Counted from the first letter of the stretch, positions 53,135-62,620 are shown. The stretch is 64,000 nucleotides of DNA from Ruminococcus sp. (GCA_017519415.1 JAFWSI010000024.1:62001-126000), one strand, 5' to 3'. A program made the numbers and translations. The notes: generated from the letters alone by a model not told the origin.

Positions 53135-55576
53135 TCAAAGGTTGCCGTTGTTTACGGAAATAAGCTTCATGGAGCTGTACCTGAAGGTACCGTCCTCGTT
53201 TTCGGTCAGCTTGTATTCAGCCTGCTTTGCAACGGTCTTTTCCATCCACGCGGGAAGCTCCGCGATATAATCGACCGTGAGGGTATACTCGCTGCCGTTC
53301 TTTACGATGGATTTTATCTCAGGCGAATATGTATGCGTTACGGGCTTGACCTTTACGTTGTATGCGCCATCTGCAAAATAGAACCTTGATTCCGGCGGAC
53401 CTGTGGTAACGTGCTCGAAGGCGGGGAGATTTTCTCCGAAGAGCTCTACCGCATACTTCTCCACATCCACGGCGGGTATAGTTGCCATATCCATGGTTAT
53501 CGGATACTTTGAGATCTTGTTGTCGTCCATGATGACGGACCATATGGTAGCGGTCACGATCTGCTCCGAGGTGAGCTGGGAGGGATCGCTGAACGGTTCA
53601 ATATCCATTATTGCCGCGGGGTAGATCATCTGCGTGAAGCCGTCCTTCTTTACCTCTCCCGAGGTAAAGCTGCGGACAAGGCCAACACCCTTGAGAATGG
53701 TGGCAATAAGGCCTATCACGGCAAATACGGTGAATATGATACCAAGTACGGTAAAGAGCTTTTTCTTCTTATCTGCGGCGGGAACTGCTGCTTCGCCGCT
53801 GCTTTCCACTACCTCCTTGCGCTGAGCTATGAGCTCTGCGGGATCCTCCTCGAGTATGCGTGCAAGAGCCGACGTAACAGGTCCCTTTGGCTTGTTTTCC
53901 TTTTCGGGAGCCTTTTCCGCAGCGGGCTCTTCCGGCTTTCCGGCAGGCTGCTCCTGCTCTTCCCCGTCAGGCTTTTCCTCCTCAGAGCTTTCCTCTTCGG
54001 GCTGTACGGGCTCCTCCGATATTTCCTCTTCTTCGGGGAGTTCCTCGGGGAGAGGCTCCTCTTCGGGCTCGTCAATGACAACAGGCGGAGCGATAGCGCC
54101 CATCTGCGCTCTTCTCATTTCGATGACCTGCCGCTGCTTGTCGGCAGACAGCTCGTCAAAACGCTTTTTGAGCTCGGGAGTAAGACCCGCTATTATATCA
54201 TCGTCTGACATTATGAGAGGCTCGGCAGTCCTTGCGGGAGCTTCGGGCTCCTCCTCGGGCTTTTCCATATCCGCGATAGCCTCTGCGGCGTCCTCTCGGA
54301 TATTTTCCAGCATATTTCCCACAGGATCGCTGCTGTCGGAGCTGTCCTCATCGTCTTCGTTGTTTATTGCTGCTATTGCGGCATTTATAAGGTCGGTAGC
54401 GGAAACGGAATCGTCCTCTGCTTCAAAGAGTCCCTCCTCGGGAGCGGACAGCTCCTCCGCGGCGGCTTCTTCCCCTTCCCTTGCCTCGTCCTTGTTTTTA
54501 TTTATGAGCTTCTTGAAGAAACCGAGCTTCTTCGGCTTTTCCGTCTCTGAGGATATTTCCCCGCTGACTTCCTGCACTGCTTCCGGCTGTCCGGCAGCAG
54601 TTTCCCCGGTGATGGCTGTCTGTTCGGACTCTTCCACAGGGGGAGCAAAGGCCTTTTCAGCCTCCTCCTTGGCGATACGGAGCCTTTCCGCAGCCTCTTT
54701 CTCAAGTCTGCGCTGCCTCTCGACCTCTTCCTGAGCAAGCCGTGCTCTTTCGGCTTCTTCCTCAAGTCTGCGCTGTCTCTCGGCCTCCTCCTGAGCAAGA
54801 CGTGCCTTCTCGGCTTCCTCGGCAAGCCTGAGCTGCCTCTCGGCCTCCTCCTGAGCAAGACGTGCTTTTTCAGCTTCCTCGGCAAGCCTGAGCTGCCTCT
54901 CGGCCTCCTCCTGAGCAAGGCGTGCCTTCTCGGCTTCCTCGGCAAGTCTGCGCTGCATTTCAGCTTCTTCCTGAGCGCGGCGGCGCTGCTCCGCCTCTTC
55001 CGCAAGGCGCTGTCTTTCAGCAGCGGCTTCGGCGGCTCTGCGGGCTCTTTCGGCTGCGCGGGCTTCCTCCCTGGCTGCCTCTGCGGCTAACTTTGCCTGC
55101 CTTTCACGCTCGAATTCTTCACGGCGAAGAGCCTCGTAGTCGGGGAGCTCTCCTGTGATAACTATCTTCTTTTTTCTTGCGGGCTTAGGTATCTCGTCCG
55201 CAGGCGGTATCGTATCGAATACCCTTGTCACTTCCGCGGAGGCTTCCGTGTGCATGACCTCTTCTATGACATTGGGTATCTCCTCATGTTCGGGCAGATC
55301 CGACCCTTTGACAGGCTCTGCGGCGTTTTCGGAGGGCGGGGCGAATTCCCATACGGAGGGAGGAGACTGATCGTCGCCGCCTGATGTATGCGACTCCTCC
55401 TCCATGTGCCGTCTTTCGTCCTCCAGTGCGTGGAGAAGGTCATCGACCGACATATCGTCGAATCTGCTCTTCCTTGCGGCTCTGGGAGTAGTATGGCTCC
55501 TTGCGGGAGCGCTTCCGCCTCCGCCGCCGTCCATAAGGCTGTTGAGCATATCGTCAAGATCTTTTCTAATAGCCAT
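53135..55576 (-). CDS. coiled-coil, acidic-repeat membrane protein of unknown function
   Basis: An 813-residue protein I do not recognise. The first 50 residues are Gly/Ser/Arg-rich with a DDMLNSL start. Residues about 165-310 form a highly charged Ala/Glu/Arg coiled coil with a 20-residue period (AEEAEKARLAQEEAERQ units). An acidic Pro/Glu-rich part follows, then one membrane span (about 605-630: KLFTVLGIIFTVFAVIGLIA). The last 185 residues lie outside and form a folded domain resembling no family I can name. GGAGGTC precedes the ATG. It ends the proB-proA run but its start has its own ribosome site; a cytoskeletal or surface-organising role is only a guess. Confidence 0.72.
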   Translation of the reverse strand: MAIRKDLDDMLNSLMDGGGGGSAPARSHTTPRAARKSRFDDMSVDDLLHALEDERRHMEEESHTSGGDDQSPPSVWEFAPPSENAAEPVKGSDLPEHEEIPNVIEEVMHTEASAEVTRVFDTIPPADEIPKPARKKKIVITGELPDYEALRREEFERERQAKLAAEAAREEARAAERARRAAEAAAERQRLAEEAEQRRRAQEEAEMQRRLAEEAEKARLAQEEAERQLRLAEEAEKARLAQEEAERQLRLAEEAEKARLAQEEAERQRRLEEEAERARLAQEEVERQRRLEKEAAERLRIAKEEAEKAFAPPVEESEQTAITGETAAGQPEAVQEVSGEISSETEKPKKLGFFKKLINKNKDEAREGEEAAAEELSAPEEGLFEAEDDSVSATDLINAAIAAINNEDDEDSSDSSDPVGNMLENIREDAAEAIADMEKPEEEPEAPARTAEPLIMSDDDIIAGLTPELKKRFDELSADKQRQVIEMRRAQMGAIAPPVVIDEPEEEPLPEELPEEEEISEEPVQPEEESSEEEKPDGEEQEQPAGKPEEPAAEKAPEKENKPKGPVTSALARILEEDPAELIAQRKEVVESSGEAAVPAADKKKKLFTVLGIIFTVFAVIGLIATILKGVGLVRSFTSGEVKKDGFTQMIYPAAIMDIEPFSDPSQLTSEQIVTATIWSVIMDDNKISKYPITMDMATIPAVDVEKYAVELFGENLPAFEHVTTGPPESRFYFADGAYNVKVKPVTHTYSPEIKSIVKNGSEYTLTVDYIAELPAWMEKTVAKQAEYKLTENEDGTFRYSSMKLISVNNGNL
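54690..54975 (-). repeat. 60-base tandem repeat in the coiled-coil coding region
   Basis: Nearly identical 60-base units encode the 20-residue motif LRLAEEAEKARLAQEEAERQ about four to five times, the central copies differing by very few bases. Such tracts change length readily. Confidence 0.85.
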
Positions 55577-55622
55577 TTTGACCTCCAGGATTCAAATGAA
55601 TGAAGAATATTGGGTAATGCCC

Positions 55623-56870
55623 TTATCTGATCTGTCCGTTTCCGTTGATCAGGTACTTAACTGTGGTAAGCTCTGTGAGACCCATGGGTCCTCTTGCGTG
55701 GAGCTTCTGGGTGGATATTCCTATCTCTGCGCCGAAGCCGAATTCTCCGCCGTCGGTGAAGCGCGTGGAAGCGTTGACGTAAACTGCCGCAGCGTCTACC
55801 TGTTTCTGGAATTTCCGTGCGTTCTCGAGAGAGCTCGTAACTATGCACTCGGAATGGCGGGTGCTGTACTTTCTTATATGGGCGATCGCCTCGTCGATGT
55901 CGTCAACCACCTTCACGGCTATGACGAAATCATTGAATTCTGTGGCGTACTCAGTCTCAGTGGCCTTTTCGATGCCGCCGCCGAGTATTGCGATTGTCCT
56001 GTCGCAGCCGTATATCTTTACATTGTGCTTCTTGAAGCGCTCGGCTATCATCGGAAGGAACCTGTCGGCTGCGTCCTTGTGTACCAGCAGGGTCTCGATG
56101 GCATTGCACACCGAGGGACGCTGGGTCTTGGCGTTGTCCGTGATCTCCACGGCCATATCAAGGTCTGCGGAGCTGTCGATGTATACGTGGCAGTTGCCTG
56201 CGCCTGTCTCGATAACAGGTACGGTGGCGTTCTTCACGACAGCCTGTATGAGGTTTGCACCTCCGCGGGGTATGATAACGTCCACATATCCGTTAAGGCG
56301 CATGAGCTCTGTGGTGGTCTCGCGGTCGGTATTCTCAACGACCTGTATAACATCTGCGGGAAGTCCTGCTTCCTCCACAGCCTTCCTCATTATATTTCCG
56401 AGGCATACGTTTGAGTTTATGGCTTCCTTGCCGCCCTTGAGTATTACGACGTTTCCAGCCTTGAGACAAAGAGCGGCAGCGTCAACTGTTACATTGGGGC
56501 GGGACTCGAAGATTATGCCTATAACTCCCAGCGGAACGCGGGTCTTGATTATCTGTAAGCCGTTGGGACGCTCGCCGCCGCCGATGATCCCGCCGATGGG
56601 GTCTGCAAGAGCTATGAGCTCGTCCACGCCCTTTGCTATGCCGTCAATGCGGGCGCTGTCAAGCTTCAGTCTGTCCTGCTTTGCCTCGGACATACCGTTG
56701 GCCTTTGCAGCAGCTATATCCTTTGCGTTCTCAGCTATTATGAGCTCCTTGTTTGCGGTAAGAGCCTTGGAAATAGCTGCAAGAGCGTTGTTTTTCTGCA
56801 ATGTGGAGGCGGTGGCCGCAGCGGTCTCGGCTGCCTTGGCTCTTCTGCCCAGTTCCTCTGTATAACTCAT
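55623..56870 (-). CDS. proA: gamma-glutamyl phosphate reductase
   Basis: A 415-residue NADPH enzyme that reduces gamma-glutamyl phosphate to glutamate semialdehyde in proline synthesis. Marks are VPLGVIGIIFESRPNVT, LKGGKEAINSN, the catalytic Cys in KTQRPSVCNAIETLLVH and the TRFTDGGEFGFGAEIGIST end. AAGAGGTG precedes the ATG. It shares the minus-strand run with proB, though two genes lie between them. Confidence 0.97.
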   Translation of the reverse strand: MSYTEELGRRAKAAETAAATASTLQKNNALAAISKALTANKELIIAENAKDIAAAKANGMSEAKQDRLKLDSARIDGIAKGVDELIALADPIGGIIGGGERPNGLQIIKTRVPLGVIGIIFESRPNVTVDAAALCLKAGNVVILKGGKEAINSNVCLGNIMRKAVEEAGLPADVIQVVENTDRETTTELMRLNGYVDVIIPRGGANLIQAVVKNATVPVIETGAGNCHVYIDSSADLDMAVEITDNAKTQRPSVCNAIETLLVHKDAADRFLPMIAERFKKHNVKIYGCDRTIAILGGGIEKATETEYATEFNDFVIAVKVVDDIDEAIAHIRKYSTRHSECIVTSSLENARKFQKQVDAAAVYVNASTRFTDGGEFGFGAEIGISTQKLHARGPMGLTELTTVKYLINGNGQIR

Positions 56871-56872
56871 AA

Positions 56873-57211
56873 TTACACCTCTTGTTGTTTATATATGATG
56901 AATATTCTGTTTTCCGTACAGGACGAAGCCTGTATTATGGCTTCGTAGTCGATTTCCACGGACTTCCCCAGCTGATCGAACAGGAACGGCTCGTAGTCCC
57001 TGTGTCCCGACAGTATGAATACAGCCGTGCCGTCCTTCATTCTCAGTGCAAGTCCCATATCATCGTAAAACGGACCCACGTCTGTGGTAAGGATAATGGC
57101 CTCTTCCAGCTCACCTATGGGAAAGCTGTGAGCGCTGCCGTTCACAACGGTCTTTATAACACCGTTTTCCAGCGAGAGGCTGTCCTCCGGGGTCTGTATA
57201 AGTATCTTCAT
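56873..57211 (-). CDS. hypothetical protein in the pro unit
   Basis: A 112-residue protein of alternating beta strands (ILIQTPEDSLSLENGVIKTV, GMGLALRMKDGTAVFILSGH-like patterning) with no signal peptide or membrane span. I do not recognise it. ATG at 57211 overlaps the dCMP deaminase stop (ATGA), so translation is probably coupled, and two bases separate it from proA. The tight spacing argues that it is a real gene. Confidence 0.72.
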   Translation of the reverse strand: MKILIQTPEDSLSLENGVIKTVVNGSAHSFPIGELEEAIILTTDVGPFYDDMGLALRMKDGTAVFILSGHRDYEPFLFDQLGKSVEIDYEAIIQASSCTENRIFIIYKQQEV

Positions 57212-57702
57212 TCCCGGGTCTCCTTGTACCATTCAAGCTCGGAAGCGGGGATCACGGTGTAATCGCCTGCTTTGTCGCTTTGTCTGAGATAAACGTTCCT
57301 TATGCCTGCCTGTATTATGTGCCTTGCGCACAGAGGACAGGGCTTTGCTTTATGCACCGAGCCGTCCGCGGGATTGACTCCCGTAAGGTAAAGATCGGCG
57401 CCCACTGTCTGCTCGCGGGAGCAGTTAAGGAGAGCATTTGCCTCCGCATGAACGGCCTTGCACATGGCATATCCGTCGCCCTGATGCATATCAAGAGCTA
57501 TCCTCGGACATTCTCCCTTGTCACAGCAGTTCTCCATGCCTCTCGGCGAGCCGTTGTAGCCTGTGGAGATAACGACGTCATTCTTTACGATGACGGCGCC
57601 GTACTTTCTTTTGAGACAGGTGCTCCTGTAGGCGAAGACCTCGGCGCAGTTAAGATATGTGTCGGTTTTGGAAACGCGCTCTGCGCCCTTTGAAATTACC
57701 AT
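57208..57702 (-). CDS. comEB: deoxycytidylate deaminase, ComEB-like
   Basis: A 164-residue zinc enzyme that converts dCMP to dUMP for thymidylate synthesis. The zinc site shows as HAEANALLNC (His and catalytic Glu) and KPCPLCARHII (two Cys); an additional Cys-rich insert, GMENCCDKGECPR, is typical of the ComEB/dCMP deaminase group. AAGGAG precedes the ATG. It lies ten bases downstream of proB. Confidence 0.94.
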   Translation of the reverse strand: MVISKGAERVSKTDTYLNCAEVFAYRSTCLKRKYGAVIVKNDVVISTGYNGSPRGMENCCDKGECPRIALDMHQGDGYAMCKAVHAEANALLNCSREQTVGADLYLTGVNPADGSVHKAKPCPLCARHIIQAGIRNVYLRQSDKAGDYTVIPASELEWYKETRE

Positions 57703-57712
57703 GAGGAGCTCC

Positions 57713-58504
57713 TTACTGTGCCTTGAAAAGAGTGCCGATCTCCTTGTTCTCGAAGAGGTCGTAGAGCTTTTCGGGATCCTTTCCGTTCATGATTATCATG
57801 TCGATACCTGCATTTGTGGCTATCTTGGCGGCAGTTATCTTTGTGGACATACCGCCCGTACCGAGACTTGTGCCTGCGCCTCCTGCCACTGACTCTATCT
57901 CGGGAGTTATCTTCTCGACTATCGGGATAGGCTTGGCATCGGGATTTGTGCGGGGATCGTCGTCGTAGAGAGCATCGATGTCGGAGAGTATCAGAAGCAG
58001 GTCAGCTCTTGACAGCTCCGCCACCAGAGCCGAAAGGGAGTCGTTCTCGCCGATCTCGAGCTCCAGCTCATCTATAGCTATGGTATCGTTTTCGTTGACT
58101 ATGGGGATAACGTCCATATTCACCAGCTTCTCCACAGTGTTCATGAAGTTCTCGCAGTGACTGGGGTTATTGATTATGGCCTTGGTGAGCAGTATCTGCG
58201 CCACCGTGATGCTGTATTTAGCGAACATATCGTCGTATACGTGCATGAGCTCGCACTGGCCGATAGCGGCAACAGCTTGCTTGGTCTTGGTATCCTTGGG
58301 CTTTTCGGGAAGTCCCAGCTTGCCTGCGCCCAGTCCGACGGCACCTGAGGAGACCATGATTATCTCACGTCCCGAGTTGTGCAGGTCGGAAATGACCCTC
58401 ACGAGATTGGTCATGCGGCGTATATTCAGCTTGCCCGTCTTGTGGGCAAGGGTGGAAGTACCCAGCTTTATGACGATACGCTGTTTATCGGATATATTTC
58501 TCAT
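57713..58504 (-). CDS. proB: glutamate 5-kinase (short form, no PUA domain)
   Basis: A 263-residue amino acid kinase that phosphorylates glutamate, the first and feedback-controlled step of proline synthesis. Marks are VIKLGTSTLAHKTGKLN, IMVSSGAVGLGAGKLG, VNENDTIAIDELE, GDN-type GENDSLSALVAEL and GTGGMSTKITAAKIA. The C-terminal PUA domain of the longer E. coli-type enzyme is absent, as in many Firmicutes. GGATG precedes the ATG. Confidence 0.96.
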   Translation of the reverse strand: MRNISDKQRIVIKLGTSTLAHKTGKLNIRRMTNLVRVISDLHNSGREIIMVSSGAVGLGAGKLGLPEKPKDTKTKQAVAAIGQCELMHVYDDMFAKYSITVAQILLTKAIINNPSHCENFMNTVEKLVNMDVIPIVNENDTIAIDELELEIGENDSLSALVAELSRADLLLILSDIDALYDDDPRTNPDAKPIPIVEKITPEIESVAGGAGTSLGTGGMSTKITAAKIATNAGIDMIIMNGKDPEKLYDLFENKEIGTLFKAQ

Positions 58505-58518
58505 ATATTTGACATCCT

Positions 58519-59469
58519 TCAGTTGACTTTGTTGCGGGGCGAGCCCTTCTGCCAGGCTCTTATATTATCGCATACGATGTCTGCAAGCCGCTGTCTAGTT
58601 TCGAGAGCCGCCCATGCGGTATGGGGAGTTATGAAGCAGTTCCTCACACCCTTCAGGGGCGTATCCGGAGACATGGGCTCATTTACCAGCACGTCCAGGT
58701 ATGCGGCGGCTATTTTTCCGCTGCTGAGAGCCTCTGCAAGGTCAGCCTCGTTAACAACTCCGCCGCGGGAGGTATTTATCAGCATGGCCGTCGGCTTCAT
58801 ACGGGATAGGAGCTCACTGTTTACCATGCCTGCGGTCTTATCTGTGAGAGGACAGTGGAATGTGAGTACGTCCGCCTTTCCGGCAGCTGTATAAAGGTCT
58901 GTTACCTCGTAGGGACAGTCCTCCGGCTTGGTCCTTGTGCTCACCACGATATTCATGCCGAAGGCAGAGCCTATCTCAGCTACCCTGCGGCCGATAGAGC
59001 CGAAGCCTACTATGGAGAGGGTCTTGCCTGCAAGCTCTGCCGTAGGTATCGGGAAATACGAAAAAGCGGGAGAACGCTCCCACTCGCCGTTTCTTACGGC
59101 GCTGTCGTAGTCTCTTATACGGCTGAAGCGGTCGAGTATGTATGCGAAGGTCTGCTGGGCAACGGCGTTGGTGGAATACTGTCCCGCATTGCAGACGGGT
59201 ATGCCCTTTTCTGCGGCATATGCCGTATCCACATTATTGTAGCCTGTTGCGAAAAGACCTATGTATTTTATGTTCGGGCAGGCGTCCATTACTTCCTTGG
59301 TGATGAGCACCTTGTTGCAGAGCACTATGTCTGCATCGCCGATATTGGCGGCGGTCTCTCCGGGCTTTGTAAGGGGTATGACCTTTACCTCGCCCAGCTC
59401 CTCGAGCTTTGAAATGGGAACGTCGCCGTTCACGCTGACCGTGTACCAGTCAAGGACTGCTATCTTCAA
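58519..59469 (-). CDS. D-2-hydroxyacid dehydrogenase
   Basis: A 316-residue NAD-dependent enzyme of the glycerate/hydroxypyruvate reductase type. The NAD fold shows VGFGSIGRRVAEIGSAFGM; the catalytic residues are Arg in MLINTSRGGVVNEADL, Glu in LDVLVNEPMSPDT and His in CFITPHTAWAALETR. The start is a TTG at 59469 with GGGAGGAA seven bases upstream. It could act on glycerate or hydroxypyruvate; the exact substrate is not fixed by the sequence. Confidence 0.9.
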   Translation of the reverse strand: MKIAVLDWYTVSVNGDVPISKLEELGEVKVIPLTKPGETAANIGDADIVLCNKVLITKEVMDACPNIKYIGLFATGYNNVDTAYAAEKGIPVCNAGQYSTNAVAQQTFAYILDRFSRIRDYDSAVRNGEWERSPAFSYFPIPTAELAGKTLSIVGFGSIGRRVAEIGSAFGMNIVVSTRTKPEDCPYEVTDLYTAAGKADVLTFHCPLTDKTAGMVNSELLSRMKPTAMLINTSRGGVVNEADLAEALSSGKIAAAYLDVLVNEPMSPDTPLKGVRNCFITPHTAWAALETRQRLADIVCDNIRAWQKGSPRNKVN

Positions 59470-59472
59470 GAC

Positions 59473-59805
59473 TCAGTTCCTCCCGGAGTTCTTTGCGTTC
59501 TTCTCTGTCTTATCGGGCTTTGAAGCTATTGTCATAACTATCGCCAGCAGTATGAGTATGAGCTCCACAAGGCCGAGACCGTAGAAAAGGGTCTTGCTGT
59601 CAGAGAGCCATATCAGCAGCGAAAGCGGGACTGCGATAGCGAATATTATCTGAAAAGGCTTTTTCTGCGATACAAATCTGAATCCGAAGAATACCAGCGA
59701 TATGATCGCAAGTCCGAGATGGAGCGAGAACGGGAACGGAAAAATCGTCGGATTGTTTGAGTCCGAGATCTGTGCCAGTAATGCGAATGTATTGAATATG
59801 TTCAT
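59473..59805 (-). CDS. hypothetical small membrane protein
   Basis: A 110-residue protein with three hydrophobic spans (LHLGLAIISLVFFGFRF, PFQIIFAIAVPLSLLIWL, LFYGLGLVELILILLAIVM) and a polar C-terminus. No family is recognised. CGGAGGATCGGAG precedes the ATG. It is first in the long minus-strand run and sits three bases before the dehydrogenase, so the two are co-transcribed from the promoter at 59874-59902. Confidence 0.75.
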   Translation of the reverse strand: MNIFNTFALLAQISDSNNPTIFPFPFSLHLGLAIISLVFFGFRFVSQKKPFQIIFAIAVPLSLLIWLSDSKTLFYGLGLVELILILLAIVMTIASKPDKTEKNAKNSGRN

Positions 59806-59873
59806 GTTTTCTCCGATCCTCCGCCCTTGAAAAAAGGCGGATATTTATAAGATTGCAAAAGTCTGCACATTAC

Positions 59874-59902
59874 AGTATAACACAAACAGCTGAGAAATTC
59901 AA
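59874..59902 (-). promoter_or_regulatory. promoter of the long pro-containing run
   Basis: Minus-strand TTGAAT (59897-59902) and TATACT (59874-59879), 17-base spacer. Confidence 0.65.
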
Positions 59903-59973
59903 CTATTTTTTAAAAAATACACAAAAAATTTATAGCGCATATCCGCATATTTTCGGCTGTTTTTAACAGGGGC

Positions 59974-60002
59974 TTGAATTTGTCCTCCGATTAACGTATA
60001 AT
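59974..60002 (+). promoter_or_regulatory. promoter of the two-component pair
   Basis: TTGAAT (59974-59979) and TATAAT (59997-60002), 17-base spacer. Confidence 0.7.
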
Positions 60003-60150
60003 ATTACTGTAAAACATATTTGCAGCGTGACGCTGAACCATGCCGCGCCGGCGCCCGCGGTCCCGCTTACGGCGCTGTAATTGTAAATTATTGATATGGC
60101 AAAAAATCCCTGCCATGCACTGATCACTAAATCAAAAGGAGGTGCGCAGA

Positions 60151-60834
60151 ATGATATATATGCTCGAGGATGAGGAAGGAATAAGAAATTTCGTGCTCTA
60201 TGCGCTAAGGAGCTCAGGCATGGAGGCGGAAGGCTTTGAGACTCCGTCGGCTCTGCGGGCAGCTATGGCGGAAAGGCTCCCCGAGCTGCTCCTGCTGGAC
60301 AGGATGCTCCCCGAGGAGGACGGACTTTCCGTACTGAAAAAGCTGAGGAGCGATCCAGGGACAAGGAAGCTCCCCGTAATAATGCTGACCGCCAAGGACT
60401 CAGAGCTTGATAAGGTGGAGGGACTTGACGGCGGAGCGGACGACTATATTGCCAAGCCCTTCGGAACGCTGGAGCTGCTGTCGCGTATAAAGGCTCTGCT
60501 CAGGCGCACCGCCGACGATAACGCCGGGGCGGACAGGCTCATGCTCGGAGGATTGTGTATCTGTCCGTCAAAGCATGAGGTGACTGCCGACGGCAGCAGG
60601 GTCGCTCTTACACTCAAGGAATACGACATGCTGCTGTTCCTTGTCAGGCACAGGGGCGAAGTCTTTTCGAGAGAAAGCCTGCTGCGTGAGATATGGGGCT
60701 ATGATTTCAGCGGCGAGAGCAGGACCGTGGACGTTCACATAAGGACTCTGCGCTCAAAGCTGGGAAGCTGCGGAGAGCTGATACAGACTATCCGCGGAGT
60801 GGGCTATAAGGCAGGTGAAGAGCCTCTTGACTAA
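60151..60834 (+). CDS. OmpR/PhoB-family response regulator
   Basis: A 227-residue regulator. The receiver domain shows the acidic pocket MLEDEEG, the phospho-acceptor Asp50 in LLLLDRMLPEEDG, LTAKDS and Lys in YIAKPFG; the C-terminal winged helix holds TLKEYDMLLFLV and RTVDVHIRTLRSKLG with GVGYK. ATG at 60151 has AAAGGAGGT seven bases upstream. It overlaps the histidine kinase gene by 20 bases. Its targets are unknown; PhoB-type regulation of phosphate genes is possible but no phosphate genes are nearby. Confidence 0.94.
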   Translation: MIYMLEDEEGIRNFVLYALRSSGMEAEGFETPSALRAAMAERLPELLLLDRMLPEEDGLSVLKKLRSDPGTRKLPVIMLTAKDSELDKVEGLDGGADDYIAKPFGTLELLSRIKALLRRTADDNAGADRLMLGGLCICPSKHEVTADGSRVALTLKEYDMLLFLVRHRGEVFSRESLLREIWGYDFSGESRTVDVHIRTLRSKLGSCGELIQTIRGVGYKAGEEPLD

Positions 60835-62500
60835 AAAGATATTCATTGGAATAATGACCATATGTGCTGTTTCTGTCATAGCTGCGATAATGCTTGTAAC
60901 GGCGGTGCTTTACAGCAGGTCTGCGGATAAGGCTGCGGCCGAGGTGCGGACAGAGGCAAGGCTCATAGCCGCTGCCGTGGAAAGGAACGGAGAGAGCTAT
61001 CTCAGTGATATAAAGCCCGGCAGCGGTATCCGTATCACATGGATAGACGCCAGAGGAACGGTCATATATGACAGCGAGAGCGATCCTGAGCAGCTCGAGA
61101 ACCACTCCGACCGTGAGGAAATATCCGAGGCAATGGAGAAGGGAGAGGGCAGCTCTTCAAGATATTCAAGGACTATAATGAAGAAGACCGTCAACCATGC
61201 CGTAAGGCTGTCGGACGGCTCTGTCATAAGAGTTTCGGGAGCTTTCAGCTCCATGCCGGCTCATCTTCTCAAGGTAATAAATCCCATGCTGCTGATACTT
61301 GCTGCTGTAGTGCTCTTCTCGGCGCTTTCCGCAACGGGAGTGTCACGCAGTATCGTAAGACCGATAAACAATATCGACCTCGATCACCCTGTCAGCCGCA
61401 GGAGCTACAAGGAGCTGGCGCCGCTGCTGGAAAAGCTCCGCAGTCAGAACATAAAGGTCAGCAGACAAATGGACGAGCTCCAGAGCAGCCGCGAGCAGTT
61501 CAGCCTAATGACGGAGAGCATGACCGAGGGACTTATCATCGCCGACCCGAAGCTCATAGTGCTGGCCTGCAATTCCAGCGCACTGAAGCTCCTCGGTGCA
61601 GGCTCCTTCACGAAAGGGCAGAGCATATATGCCCTGAACAATTCCGACGTGTTCAGGCGCTGTCTGCTGGACGCCCTTGGAGGAAGGCGCTCGGAGTGCA
61701 TACTCCGCACGGGTGAGGGACAGCGCGAGGTCATAGCCAGTCCCGCAAACAGTACGGATATGATATGCGGACTTGTGGTATTCATTATGGACGTTACCGA
61801 AAAGCAGGAGCTTGAGACCATGCGCAGGGAGTTCACCTCAAATGTCTCCCACGAGCTGAAAACTCCCCTCACCACTATCTACGGAATTGCCGATATGCTT
61901 GCCAACGGAATGGTGAAGCAGGAGGATGTCCCCCAGTTCGGGGATAATATCCGAAGCGAAGCGGAAAGACTCATAAATCTTATAGGCGATATAGTTTCCC
62001 TGTCAAAGCTGGACGAGGACTCTGCTCCCCGCGATAATGAGAATGTGGAGCTTTACGGACTTGCCGCCGAGGTGCTTGAACGGCTGAAGCTCAGCGCCGA
62101 GGAAAAGGGCGTTGCCACGGAACTTTCCGGAGAAAAGGTATCTGTGTACGGAAGCAGGACCATACTTGGAGAGGTGCTGTACAATCTCTGCGACAACGCG
62201 ATAAAGTACAATGTCAGCGGCGGAAGGCTGGACGTAAAGACAGCTCACGTCCCGAGGAGAGCCATAATAACCGTGAGCGACACGGGAATGGGTATTCCTC
62301 AGGAGCACATCGGACGTATCTTCGAGCGCTTCTACCGCGTGGACAAGAGCCGCTCCCGCAGGATCAAGGGCACGGGCCTCGGACTTTCCATTGTCAAGCA
62401 CGGAGTTATGTACCACAACGGTACGGTGCGGGTGGACAGCGAGCCCGGAAAAGGTACCGTTTTCACGGTGGAGCTGCCCGTGGAAAAGCGTCAGAAATAA
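60815..62500 (+). CDS. PhoR-type sensor histidine kinase
   Basis: A 561-residue membrane kinase paired with the preceding regulator. Two spans (about 8-32 and 158-180) enclose an outer sensor domain of about 125 residues. Inside follow a linker, a PAS domain (FSLMTESMTEGLIIADPKL), the phospho-acceptor HisKA box SHELKTPLTTIYG and the ATPase boxes LYNLCDNAIKYN, DTGMGIPQEHIG and GTGLGLSIVKHG. The start is a GTG at 60815 inside the regulator gene; a TTG slightly downstream is an alternative. The sensed signal is not evident. Confidence 0.93.
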   Translation: MKSLLTKKIFIGIMTICAVSVIAAIMLVTAVLYSRSADKAAAEVRTEARLIAAAVERNGESYLSDIKPGSGIRITWIDARGTVIYDSESDPEQLENHSDREEISEAMEKGEGSSSRYSRTIMKKTVNHAVRLSDGSVIRVSGAFSSMPAHLLKVINPMLLILAAVVLFSALSATGVSRSIVRPINNIDLDHPVSRRSYKELAPLLEKLRSQNIKVSRQMDELQSSREQFSLMTESMTEGLIIADPKLIVLACNSSALKLLGAGSFTKGQSIYALNNSDVFRRCLLDALGGRRSECILRTGEGQREVIASPANSTDMICGLVVFIMDVTEKQELETMRREFTSNVSHELKTPLTTIYGIADMLANGMVKQEDVPQFGDNIRSEAERLINLIGDIVSLSKLDEDSAPRDNENVELYGLAAEVLERLKLSAEEKGVATELSGEKVSVYGSRTILGEVLYNLCDNAIKYNVSGGRLDVKTAHVPRRAIITVSDTGMGIPQEHIGRIFERFYRVDKSRSRRIKGTGLGLSIVKHGVMYHNGTVRVDSEPGKGTVFTVELPVEKRQK

Positions 62501-62508
62501 AAATACCG

Positions 62509-62536
62509 GGGACGTGGAAAACACGTCCCTTTTTTT
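62509..62536 (+). terminator. terminator of the two-component unit
   Basis: An 8-bp stem GGGACGTG/CACGTCCC with loop GAAAA and seven T residues. Confidence 0.85.
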
Positions 62537-62620
62537 CCGGACTGTTTATGCGCCTAAACTGTTGCATTTCAGCGCGGATTGTGTTATAATAATTTGTAAG
62601 ACCGCGAAGGGAGGCTCTGT

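Larger units (their letters stand above)
59806..60150. other. divergent intergenic region before the two-component genes
   Basis: About 345 bases with one good promoter on each strand. The plus-strand leader of about 140 bases contains a GC-rich stretch (about 60040-60080) that can fold into hairpins. No gene is seen. Confidence 0.6.

Noticed and set aside
53829-54734. Ser-rich open frame of 301 codons on the plus strand
   Set aside because: The complement of the Glu/Ala-rich coiled-coil repeats; the Ser richness is a by-product.
54690-54975. 60-base repeats considered as a CRISPR-like array or recombination site
   Set aside because: They keep the reading frame and code for a coiled coil without variable spacers.
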